The notes beneath the pieces are model-generated. The model was given only the letters and a program-made list of their open reading frames with translations, was not told where the DNA came from and did not search any database. Made by a program: the position numbers and the translations under genes. From contig NC_134829.1 of the NCBI RefSeq assembly GCF_004210375.1, positions 26,614,034 to 26,678,033 of the forward strand: a stretch of DNA of 64,000 bases. The letters are read 5' to 3'. Below, piece by piece: positions 43,622 to 53,479 of this stretch (position 1 is the first letter of the stretch; every line of letters starts with the position of its first letter). The stretch is from Tachypleus tridentatus (Eukaryota > Arthropoda > Merostomata > Xiphosura > Limulidae).

Positions 43622-44322
43622 ATTGTCAATCTTACATTTTATCTTAGGAAGGAATAACAACTTCATTACAGATATTATATACAAAACACTGGAAGTACGA
43701 TGAAAATTCACAAAACTTTGTGCTATTAGAGTACAACTTATAAACTTATTTTTTATTTTTTGGCATAAATCCAAACGTCTGAAATAATTATAACTTTGAT
43801 TTTTTAGAAAACACAAAGGGTTATTGACAGAAGAGATTATCACATGGCCAAATAACCAATCGCCACTTAAAACCGGCAGAATAAAAGGTCGATAGCATTG
43901 AAAGCACAGGTCGGTGATTAGATAATTTTGTAATATACAGACAATTTTTTGGTAAAATATCTTATTTCTAGTTTGTAATGACATGCACGATACTAGAGTC
44001 ATGTCACTTTAAAATAATTCAAACGTATGTATATATTAAATATTTGTTGATAAATCAGATATTATGTTACACTGTAACATTCAATCTTAATACTCTCCCA
44101 AAAATATAAAATATATTTTTCAAACATGAATGTAGTTTATAACAAAAAATGAGTTAAACACTGATAATCTTGAAATAATGTTTAATTAATAATCGAGTAA
44201 TTATTCTTTCATATTTTATAAATCCAACATATTTAATGTTTGTCATAACAGAACACACTTTACAAAAACAATTGAAAGTCACAAGCATACTGAAATAACA
44301 TTTAATAACAAAGCTTCAAACA
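43622..44322 (-). repeat. Segment B, copy 2 (701 bp)
   Basis: Nearly identical to 28332-29032. The minus-strand frame is open here too and extends into A' (44002-43511, 163 codons). Lies between two copies of segment A. Confidence 0.85.
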
Positions 44323-44640
44323 GCTTTAATCCATAAGCATATTTGCGGAGACGGATATTTACAAAATTTAGATTCCCTTCGTGAACTGGTTTAATCAGCA
44401 CCTCATAACTAACTTTGTGTATTCCTCAATCACATAGAAAGGTAAAAAACTCCTTTCATAACAAAACAAAAATAGTCTTCCATATGTAGAACCTGAAGAG
44501 GACACCATAGTACAGAGGTAACTAAAGCATTTAATAATCAACATCCCATCCTTCAGGTACAAATCTCTATGTCGTCAAGATGTTAAAATACAAGTAACTC
44601 GTGGACAGATGTCATGTCAATTCATACGATACATCTCAAC
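44323..44640 (-). repeat. Near-identical continuation of the block shared with 29033-29352
   Basis: Identity to the first copy is very high until about CTCAACACTATCAGGG at 44635-44650; then it falls sharply although LINE homology goes on in register. The boundary marks a recent duplication or conversion tract. Confidence 0.8.
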
Positions 44641-44762
44641 ACTATCAGGGTAAAATTGTATAACAAAAACCCTTAAAACTTGAGAAAAGATAGTAATACT
44701 TTCAAATACCTCCCCTCGCCGAGAAGTCAAATTTCCTAACCACAGATTCCTGCTCTTATTAT

Positions 44763-44862
44763 AACTGGCCAGGTGGTCAAGGCGCTCAACTTGTAATTCG
44801 AGGGAATAACGCAGAAACAACTCGAATAGCTTTGCGCGAAATTCAAAAGAAACCAAACAAAC
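44763..44862 (+). mobile_element. SINE family A, forward, internally deleted
   Basis: Head GGCCAGGTGGTCAAGGCGCT, CTTGTAATTCGAGGG jump directly to AACTCGAATAGCTTTGCGCG and a CAAA tail. About 200 bp of the body are missing. Confidence 0.85.
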
Positions 44863-45504
44863 TACCTGACGGACGTCTATAAAGTTGACAAATTCTTATA
44901 ACAGGAGTTATAGAAGAGACAACAGATACTTTTATAATACAGTCACAAACTTTATTGACCAAAACAGAAGCATTTTACACCTAAATTTCCAGTCAACAAT
45001 ATTACACACCAAGAAAAGACTGGAGCACTCATCAACTGGTAAAACATATCACTGTTACAGTGTTCAAATAGTATCATCACAATGTTGACATGTCATATTA
45101 GTATGAGAAAATAATCTATCACTCAAAATATCATTATACCGAACAATCATTTCATGTGAACATTCTGCACAAAGGATGTACGTTATCTCCGATAGAGAAC
45201 ACTTCCGGCTAAGCCTTCAGGCATGTTGATAGCCTCGGTAGGATAACCATTATATTTAATAATACTAGAAATAGCAGAATAGTTTCATCCATCGAAGAAA
45301 ATTGACATCAAAACCATAACACTGAAGTACAGGAAACAAATAATCATATTCAACACGATCAAAAGCTTTCATTTGATCAGTTTTGGGCAAAATCCCACTT
45401 CCTTTTTTTTTTTTTTTTTTCGGTCTAAGTAGTCCATTAACAACTTCAAAAGAAGAGGCACTGCGACCACATCCCTAACTGGAATATAATCAGTCTGGTC
45501 CTGT

Positions 45505-45541
45505 AACAGGCGGGGATACTTGTTACTATACTACAGAGAAT
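45505..45541 (-). pseudogene. tRNA-Asp 5' half, upstream border of LINE copy 2
   Basis: Minus strand: CTGTAGTATAGTAACAAGTA + TCCCCGCCTGT, then LINE RT sequence. Same breakpoint as at 33451. Confidence 0.8.
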
Positions 45542-46115
45542 TTAGAATAACAAAACATATCAGTTTTCAACATATCAACAATATTATTATTTAGTTGTTA
45601 CTATTTGTTGATAATGTCTTTTTGTTTTCATTCTTTTCAAATGGCTGTATGTAAATAAACCTGAACGAACGTACTTTCTAAAAAAAAAAAAATCTGTCTC
45701 GAAATATTTCATGCTGTCAGTTGTGATAATTTAATTTAAAGAGTGTTATTTTCCCCACATCAAGTAATTGTTGATATATTTAAACTTTTGCCAACGTTCT
45801 GAACATGCACACAGAGATGAGAAAGTTATTAATAATAATTATATCATTTAAATAATTTATGACAGTAGGATGGAATGTATAATAATAATTATTATTATTC
45901 TTTTAATTAATTTCGGGAAAATTATGTATTTCAGGAAGTGTCACATCGGTGTACATACAGATATCTTCGAAAACTTTATAGTGGAATGGCTTTGATAAAT
46001 GTAGTTGCAATAATAGGATTGATTCTGCGATACAATTTATATCTATAATTAAAAAAAATAAAACGAACAAAAGTAAAAATTAATTATATTATTTAATAGT
46101 CAACATTAATTTCGG
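45542..46115. other. No recognised feature; poly-A/T runs
   Basis: AT-rich. Between 45600 and 45740 there are short phrases also found upstream of the intact tRNA-Asp (TGTCTCGAAA, TCAGTTGTGA / TTAGTTGTGA), a weak sign of a shared flank. Confidence 0.35.
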
Positions 46116-46187
46116 TTACCGGTAGTATAGTGGTGAGTATCTCCACCTGTTACGCGGGACACCGGGGTTCGATTCACATCCGCTTAG
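46116..46187 (+). pseudogene. tRNA-Asp pseudogene, full length, forward
   Basis: TTACCGGTAGTATAGTGGTG, AGTATCTCCACCTGTTACGC, GGGACACCGGGGTTCGATTC then ACATCCGC. Box A and B are preserved, but the acceptor stem no longer pairs well and the anticodon position reads GTT rather than GTC. Confidence 0.85.
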
Positions 46188-47092
46188 GCAATTACTTTTC
46201 TAGTTCAGTTACGTAAATGTAAATTTTCAAGAAATGATAATTTTGCCATTAATTTTAACAGCCTCAAGTACATCGTCTTGTACAATTTCTGTCCTTGTAA
46301 GAATTAAAATGCTATGTTCCATAGTTAGAGAATATTCTCTGTCGACTTTGTTTTTAAAGTTCCATTTTGAGTTTGACGTTTCTTTATTCTTGATTGTTCT
46401 TCTACTTAAGCGTAGCTTAACCCTAAATCAGGAGTTTAGGTATTTAGTTAATTACATAAGGCCTAAACAAAAAAGGCCAAATGTTATATACTATTCAAAA
46501 ACCTTTTTAAAAAACCTTCTTTGAACCAATAAGAATGTTAATAACGTAATACTACAATTTTTAATGACACACACAAATGTAGTTAAAAACTCAAAAATGA
46601 ATCGGTACCTTAAAGTTCAATACCAAATTTATGTAGCTTCTCTGTTTATCTGCCATAACCGCTAGATAGTACAGAAATAGATTTGAAGAGAAAGAATAAG
46701 TTAATTAAAAATGATAAACAAAACACACACACACACAAATATCACAATTAAAAGTCTCTAAAAAGAAGGAAACGGTGCTCTCATAATCGGCAACATTTGT
46801 ATGTCTTAAAAGTGACCTTTTTAACACATTAAATACGTATTTGTTGATCACATCAATTATTTATTTAGTTTTATTTTTAAATGTTGAGGTTGTAAAAGTT
46901 GCCCATAAGCCTTTTTCCTACGTATTAATAACGCTTATAAAGTCCTTGTGATTATTTCAGTTTCTTTTTTTAAAAGTCGATTTGAAAACCGAAGTAATGT
47001 AAATAAACTATAACTGGTTTTGAACCACCTTTAGTTTACATTCCTTTTCCACACAAAATAATGTTTTTGTTTTTACAATTTCATCACTAAAA
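46188..47092. other. No recognised feature
   Basis: A 96-codon frame at 46234-46524 has no recognisable motif and AT-rich composition; treated as chance. Confidence 0.35.
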
Positions 47093-47368
47093 GGCCCGTC
47101 ATGACTAGGGCGCTCGATTCGTAATCGCGGGTTTGAATCTCTGTTACACCAAATACGCTCACCTTTTCAGCCGTGGGGAAGTTATAATGTACACTCAATC
47201 CCACTATTCGTTGGTAAAAGAGTAGGCCAAGAGTTGGCGGTAGGTGGTGATAACTAGCTGCCTTCCCTATAGTCTTACACTGCTAAATTAGGGATGGTTA
47301 GCCCAGATAGCCCTCGTGTAGCTTTGCGCAAAATTAAAAAAACAAACAAACACACAAAACAAACAAAC
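47093..47368 (+). mobile_element. SINE family A, forward
   Basis: GGCCCGTCATGACTAGGGCG, a shortened head, GGTTTGAATCTCTG, body, GCCCAGATAGCCCTCGTG, TAGCTTTGCGCAAAATT and (CAAA)n. Confidence 0.9.
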
Positions 47369-48135
47369 TCTGTAAAAGAACAAATAAATCCTGATACTGA
47401 TATAGATAATCTCATACTTTATAAATTATTTACAAACTATGCTTTCTGTATTTTATAAAATCACGTTAATAATGATATATTTTAATTAAACTTTATTCTG
47501 TTAAAATTAACTCCAGGCTGACCGACTTATTCCAAAGCTGTGGACAGACCAGATATTATCTCAAGGGAATGACCGAGATCAGAACAAAGATAAACAGGAA
47601 ATAAAACAACAACATTTTTTTAATGTGAAAGCTGCAAACATATTTAACATATTAATAAAAAAAATTCCTACATCGAATGAGAAGGTAGAAACCGTATGGT
47701 TTACATAAACTGTATGTTAAACACTGTCTGGAACCTGTTCATTGGACTTATTTGTTATCTATAAAACACGTTAATTTTTGTTTAGAATATTATCTAAGAG
47801 AATTACTAAAGTAAATGTGCTTGTAAGAACTGTTGTATGCAATAAAGACACATGTGGATGTATTTGTCTACCCTTATGTACTTGTATATAACTTTTTTGT
47901 AACTTGTATATGCAAAACTCCAATTGTAGAACAAGTAATATGCACCACGCAGCACTGTCAACTAGACTAGATATAAGAGATTTATCGACTTCCTTTTCTC
48001 ACATTTTTACAGAAGGGTGGTGTTAGGTGCACTATACCAAAATAAAGAAAGATAAATTTATATGCATAAGTTTAAAATATAATAAATATACATTTTACTT
48101 CAGCTAAATACAACGATAACTACAGAAAAGAATTG
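47369..48135. other. No recognised feature
   Basis: AT-rich; nothing recognised. Confidence 0.4.
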
Positions 48136-48139
48136 TTCC

Positions 48140-48250
48140 TTTTTAGTTAAGCGCAAAGCTGTACCACGGGTCATTTATGCTCTGCCTACCATGGATTTTG
48201 AAGCCCTGTATTTAGCGTTATAAGCCTTAAGACTTACCGCCGTTTCCCCC
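48140..48250 (-). mobile_element. SINE family B, reverse, old
   Basis: AGTTAAGCGCAAAGCTGTAC, TCATTTATGCTCTGCCTACC, ATTTAGCGTTATAAGCC: family B in reverse, diverged. Confidence 0.65.
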
Positions 48251-48640
48251 CACAGCCAAAGGCATTGGATCTTTAGATCCCAGCCAAGGCAACTTTATTG
48301 CCATACTCTGAATCGGGTCGTTTCGTGTTTATGTCCATGTTCATATTTACTTTAACATCTGCTTTTCGGGATCTGGTCTGGCTTGTTTCTCCGGGGCTAC
48401 CTTTGTCTCGCTCATCAACATTATGACCAACCTCACTCCTTCACCCAAAAAAAGAGTCGAAACAAAAGAAAAACAAAAACCACCAGCTAATTTCAATAAT
48501 TAGCCACGAAAGGGGACGAAGAGGAACCATAACGTTCCTGATCACCCCAGTTGGAGAGAGAATTCTTCAGACTTCTCTCTCTCTAAACTAAACCTCTGCC
48601 ACGTTAGTTTGCGTTTGCTGAGCCAGTAAAGGGCTTAGAA
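48251..48640 (+). repeat. Unclassified GC-richer insert, possibly LINE 5' part
   Basis: Clearly less AT-rich than its surroundings. A short plus-strand frame MTNLTPSPKKRVETKEK is reminiscent of the basic start of a LINE ORF1, but this is too little to classify it. Confidence 0.25.
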
Positions 48641-49457
48641 AAGAAAAGGACAATTGTGAACGAACAACTAAAAATATTGCAATCATAATATTTTAGTCGA
48701 AGCATGGGCCAATTACACACACTATAACGATGTCGAACAAACAGAAAAGTATGTGAACTAAAACAGTTTCATTAACAGGTAATTGAAATAGTAAAGTTGA
48801 ACATATTATAAAGAGTAGGTATTTAAATCTGTCTTAGTCTTTACTTACTTTATTGCATAAATACGTGATTCCTAACACCACTATAACAGTGGCAGAAATG
48901 TTAATACCACTTACACTTTACAGTAGTAACACGTGCATAACTGTAATCAAATTTAATAAACGTTTGTGAAAAGAACTGTAAGAAGCGAATGATATTAAAA
49001 GGAATTGGAGACATCAAATCTCACCCTTGAAACAAGAACAAAACAAATAATAAAACTTGATGTAATTCAAGTTACTAAAAAGATATTTTTATACATGAAA
49101 CTGTCAAGAGTGGTAGTGGCCAATAACGTGTGTTTGCTGATCCAAAAGATAAGATTTATTTATTCAGTTTACCAGTTTGCACACAAATATGCGTTCAAAC
49201 AGGCAGTTCGCTCTCCTTTTCCTATTGTGTACCAATATTTATTAGCTTCCCCGAAAGCCGCCTGGAGGAGTCACCAAACAGTTGTCTTTCAGTCATTCAG
49301 TAAACAGTAAAATGACGAAGTGAAATTATATTTTAACTAAAATTAGAATAATTTACATATGAATAATTTGCTTTTAAAACTACTGTTTAACGTAAATAGT
49401 TCTAGGTGTTATGAAAATACTAACAATTAACAATGTTTAGTGGTCAAAAGAAACAGC
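48641..49457. other. No recognised feature
   Basis: The 101-codon frame at 49005-49310 shows no motif and is judged chance. Confidence 0.35.
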
Positions 49458-49529
49458 CTCCCCGGCGGGGAATCGAACCCCGGTCTCCCGCGTGACAGGC
49501 GGGGATACTCACCACTATACTACCGAGGA
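49458..49529 (-). tRNA. tRNA-Asp (anticodon GUC)
   Basis: The minus strand folds as a 72-nt cloverleaf. The acceptor stem TCCTCGG pairs with CCGGGGA (one T-G), with a G discriminator. Anticodon stem CCCGC/GCGGG surrounds the loop CTGTCAC with GTC in the anticodon position. The T arm GGGG-TTCGATT-CCCC contains the B box. A T4 run 8 or so bases downstream (complement of 49447-49450) can end Pol III transcription. The only intact member of the tRNA-Asp family in this window. Confidence 0.93.
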
Positions 49530-50349
49530 CATACCAGGTTTGTGACTTTTATAATTGAAAAATAAATAATTTTATTTTTTACTATTTTTTATAAATATTA
49601 ATTTTGATTTTTTTCCATTTTATTATTTTCATTCATTTTCGAACAACTGTATTTATACATAAACTTGAATTAACTTAAAGCTTCAAAATAATTGTTGTCT
49701 CGAAAATTATCAATATTAATACCAAGCTTTTAGTTGTGAAAGTATAATTCATAGAGTACCACTTTTCTCCTAACATATAATTTATGAAATATTTAAGCAC
49801 ACACAAAGAGACAGGAAATTTAAGCTTGAGATTCATTTAATTTTTCCCATGGGCAAACAGTTATTATGTCATCCAGAATGACAAAGGTAAACACTGTAAT
49901 TAAAAATTACAAAATAAAAACTGCTATAACGAACATTTTAAAATTCCAACCAAAAGACCGACGGAACAAGCAGACCTCCACATTTCACTTCACTTAAGAT
50001 CTAATTAGAGAAATAGCGGTTGATTTCACTGGTTGTATCCAATAGTTGGTTACAAATGCTAGTAATCAGTGCTAAAACTGTATCTACTACTTATTTATTT
50101 AATGCTCATTGAGTGTCTAAGCGAATTAGCAGACTTCATGTATTTACAAGTTCAAATTTCTTGGCAATATAGTATCGAGACTAGTTAGAAATACTCCACT
50201 TATACAAATTTTTTATAAACAATTTCTCTCTTTTGGAAAAATGCTCTTATAGTAAAAGAAACATATATTCTCTGCATGACACACTGAAAAACAGTCACGT
50301 TGACTTTCAAACATTTTTTTTTATCATTCGTATTTAATGTCCCTAAAGC
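49530..50349. other. No recognised feature
   Basis: AT-rich 5' flank of the tRNA gene. Confidence 0.4.
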
Positions 50350-50578
50350 AATCGCGGGTTCGCATCCCCGTCGCTCCAAACATGCTCGCCTTTTAACCGT
50401 GGGGTGCCCTGTAAAGTTACGGTCAGTCCCACTATTCGTTGGTAAAAAAATAGCCCAAGAGTTGGTAGTGGGTGGTGATGATTAGCTACCTTCCCTCTAG
50501 TCTTACACTGCTAAATTAGAGATGGCTAGCGCAGATAGCCCTCGAGTAGCTTTGCGCGAAATTAAAAAAAACACAACG
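50350..50578 (+). mobile_element. SINE family A, forward, head truncated
   Basis: Starts inside the tRNA-like head (AATCGCGGGTTCGCATCCCC) and runs to GCGCAGATAGCCCTCGAG, TAGCTTTGCGCGAAATT. Confidence 0.9.
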
Positions 50579-51678
50579 AACCCTAATGCGAAAAAAGAAT
50601 AGACTAATCTATAAAAGTGAAGTAAATAGTATTTATCTGCATATCAAAATAAAGAGTACAGTTTCAAGCATTTATTCTACATTCTTTACAATTGTTTAAG
50701 CATTCTCTTTCTCACTTTTTCGCCTCAATGTGAAGATTGAGATCGAGTGAATATGACATTAAGTCAAATACTACATTTTTTACTTTTGTAAATATTGTAT
50801 GTTCAAAGAAGAATTATATATATATATAGTAATCCAAAACACACATGCATAAATAATAAGTTACAATAATACATAATCAGTTTCTATTGATGTTTTTCTC
50901 AAAACATGTACTTGCACACTGAGCTGACTATATGTGGTGTGCCCAATTTTTAGTTTTTAGCCCCTAAACTTGCCACTGAGCTATCGGAGAAGGAGTGCAT
51001 GTGAATGCAATAATCACTGAATGACACTCTAAACTCAATATACATATTTTTTCCAATGTTGCCGGGGAATCCTTCTCCTCTGTTTCTGGAGAGCGGAATT
51101 CCCCAAAACTGGCATAATCCAGTAACAAGTGGTGAATCTAATAATATACTTATCTTTATATTTATTTTTGATAACAATAAATAATGCAAAGTAAAGAAAT
51201 GCCACGTCAGAGCACGTATTTGATATCTAATATTGTGTTTGAGAAATATGATAGCTTCCTAGTCTCGTCTAAACTTTCATTCTGAATATATTAATAACAT
51301 AAGACTTGTTATAAATATATATAAAAGAATATTTATTTAGAAGGTGCTTATTAAACATAGTTTTCGAATTGGAAGAGCACTCTTACACTTGTATTAACGT
51401 GGACGTGAAAATTTCGTAACTTCCTGTTTGAGATTCCTCCCCAGACTTTCCTGCAATCTTAACCTAAAAACGTGTAAGTGCGCCGAGCAGTTGCTTTAAA
51501 AGTTTAAGCTCTGGTCGGTTGTGAGTGTGTAATATATTAAATAAAAACGTGTTTATTTCACTTCAATCATTTCTCACAAGTAACAAATTAATCTTAAAGT
51601 AATTTCGTTAGTTTAATTTGAAAAAAAACAACAATATTGTTTTTTTTAGCTCGGATAAAATGTTTTTGATTAAATAAA
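50579..51678. other. Region upstream of the putative first NUDT19 exon
   Basis: No gene found. A locally GC-richer stretch at 51475-51535 (GTGCGCCGAGCAGTTGC) lies 150-200 bp before the putative exon at 51679 and could be the promoter or transcription start; no clear TATA box or initiator was identified. Confidence 0.3.
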
Positions 51679-51775
51679 ATGCAAAACTCTACCTTCACTC
51701 AGAGTAACTTCACTAAGACTAAGGAATTGGACAAGTTAAACTTGAAGGAAAGAGAACCTGAGGAATTCGAAGCAG
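51679..51775 (+). CDS. Putative upstream coding exon of NUDT19
   Basis: ATG at 51679 (AAAATGC context), then 32 codons without stop (MQNSTFTQSNFTKTKELDKL, then NLKEREPEEFEA) ending in a donor GCAG|GTAATT at 51775. Its single leftover base joins the acceptor TTTCAG| at 57035 to give Asp, then ATG of the main NUDT19 exon, in frame. The peptide is hydrophilic and not a recognised domain. It could be a true N-terminal extension, an alternative first exon, or 5' UTR that happens to be open. Confidence 0.4.
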
Positions 51776-52358
51776 GTAATTTTGCGTGTTATAAAACACG
51801 GCAATAAATTTTCTTCATCGGCAATAGCTCTATTACTGTGCTGAGTACCAGTAGATCCTGTTAGTAATACCACTACTAATAATAATAGTATTATGTTTAT
51901 TATTATTAACTGAGCTAAAGGTTTGTCGTTCGTGTGAAAACCAAATCTTGTTAAAGAATATTCATTACTACTAGTAGTAGTAGTACTCTACTATTACGCT
52001 CGAACTCTTTATTATTAGTTTTTATTAATTACTGCTACTAGCAGAAATTTTAGTTATTACGCGAAATTTAAAGTCGAATGTTAACTTTTGTGTTACTAAC
52101 TATGAACAGAAATTGTGCTTATGATAGCTAGAACTAAAGCTTGTGTTTTAGAATACGTTGCATGATTTTTCCTTTCTAGCATTTTACATTAGGTGTAAAA
52201 CAGGCAACTGTGTTATGAAATCTAGATTAGAGGATTTAAACGTAAAATTAAATTTTACTGTTGTTAATACTGAAATATGTAGGCCCACTATCTAGTTGAA
52301 GAATAACTTCAAATGTAATTACTGCTTAGTTTATGTAACTCTAGTCTAACCTAAAGGG
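51776..52358. other. Intron, AT-rich with ATT/AGT trinucleotide runs
   Basis: Short (AGT)n and (AAT)n runs at 51870-51985. Nothing else recognised. Confidence 0.45.
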
Positions 52359-52630
52359 TCTGGCATGGCCAGGTGGGTTAAGGCACCGACTCATAATCTG
52401 AGGGTTGCAGTTTCGAAACCTCGTCGGGCCAAACATGCTCGCCCTTTTAACCGTAGGGGGGCATTATAATGTGACGGTCATTCCCATTATTCGTTGGTAA
52501 AAGAGTAGCCCAAGAGTTGGCGGTGGGTGGTGATGACTAGCTGCCTTCCCTCTAGTCTTACACTGCTAAATTAGGAACGGCTAGCACAGATAGCCCTCCA
52601 GTAGCTTTGTGCAAAATTCAAAAACAAACT
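52359..52630 (+). mobile_element. SINE family A, forward
   Basis: Full-length: GGTCTGGCATGGCCAGGTGG, GGTTAAGGCACCGACTC, body, GGCTAGCACAGATAGCCCTC, TAGCTTTGTGCAAAATTC. Flanks AACCTAAAG and ACCCTAAAG may be a decayed target duplication. Confidence 0.92.
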
Positions 52631-52904
52631 ACCCTAAAGACAAAAAAAAATGTGAAACTAAAAGTGAAAGAATTCTTTTTTTGTTCCATTTAAACTTATC
52701 ATTTTTTAAAAAAAAGATTAAAATCAACCAGAGATCAAATGTCAAATTACTAGCTAAATGTAAATTTTACAGTCTACTGCTACCTTGTCAGTTGTGCCAA
52801 AAATTGTTATATTCTCACAAGTAAAATTGATAAAAAATTGTTTTACCATCTTAGTCTAATTCACACCAAAATAGTTTTTATGAAAGTAACTGATGAGATA
52901 AATT

Positions 52905-53085
52905 GCATTTTGACCACTACTATCTCTGTTATATCCCAAATGGCCTCTTGATACCTGCTATTGGGCAGAAGGACTCTTTGGTACTGGATTGGTGCATATA
53001 ACAGACCTAGTGTGGTTACCTTGTTGGTATCATTCCATTTGCTTTGTGTTATAAAACACCAAATCAACCAACCAACCAATAATTT
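52905..53085 (+). mobile_element. Short element or LINE 3' end with CCAA tail
   Basis: Ends TTTGCTTTGTGTTATAAAAC then ACCAAATCAACCAACCAACC, which resembles the end of the Jockey-like LINE (TTGCTCTGCGCCAATAAACG then CCAAACAACC). The upstream part (TACCTGCTATTGGGCAGAAGG) is not recognised. Confidence 0.4.
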
Positions 53086-53470
53086 GTCTTCAATTTTTAT
53101 CATAGGTTTTTAGAAATACTAATGTAATTTACTGATATTCTGACCACTTTACCCTCTCCCAAGTAACTGGTTCACCATTTTTCTTGATTAATGAGTAACA
53201 TAAATTCAAATAAAATAAATGTATATGTAATTTAGTGTTAAAAAAAATAAATTTGCTGTTTATTAAAAATCATAAACAGTTATAACGTGTAATAACTTAA
53301 AATGCGTAAAACTTGCAAGTTACTAACTTAATCTAGTTCACATTTAAATAAATGTTCCTCAACTTATTGAGGATATAAAGTATCTTGCTTTGAACACCTA
53401 ATGTGTTTATTACATTTTGAACAATTGGAAGATTCTTAGCTTGTTAAGAAAAATTTAGAAGTTTTAATGA
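53086..53470. other. Intron, unassigned
   Basis: Nothing recognised. Confidence 0.4.
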
Positions 53471-53479
53471 ATCATAACA

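Larger units (their letters stand above)
41927..45504 (-). mobile_element. Tx1/L1-like LINE copy 2, 5'-truncated, inside a split tRNA-Asp
   Basis: Minus-strand order from right: RT block (45480-45360; DQTDYI, then homology to copy 1's AFDRV region), more RT (to 44640), segment A and B (mosaic, see separate entries), A' (43435-43618) and the C-terminal region with a zinc-binding motif near 42620-42700 (HMFFQCSRVQGTW). Bordered by tRNA-Asp 5' half at the right and 3' half at the left. SINE-C (42090-42210) and a shortened SINE-A (44763-44862) are inserted. Exact 3' end unknown. Confidence 0.7.

Noticed and set aside
43435-44508. Small LTR element with A segments as LTRs
   Set aside because: Segment A is LINE coding sequence, continuous with LINE on the outer sides, and copy 1 has only one A; no LTR termini or primer-binding site.
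46116-46187. Functional tRNA gene on the plus strand
   Set aside because: The acceptor stem is disrupted and the anticodon position changed relative to the intact tRNA-Asp; treated as a pseudogene.
49005-49310. 101-codon open frame
   Set aside because: AT-rich, no motif, no splice context, not near a recognised element; length is within chance for this composition.
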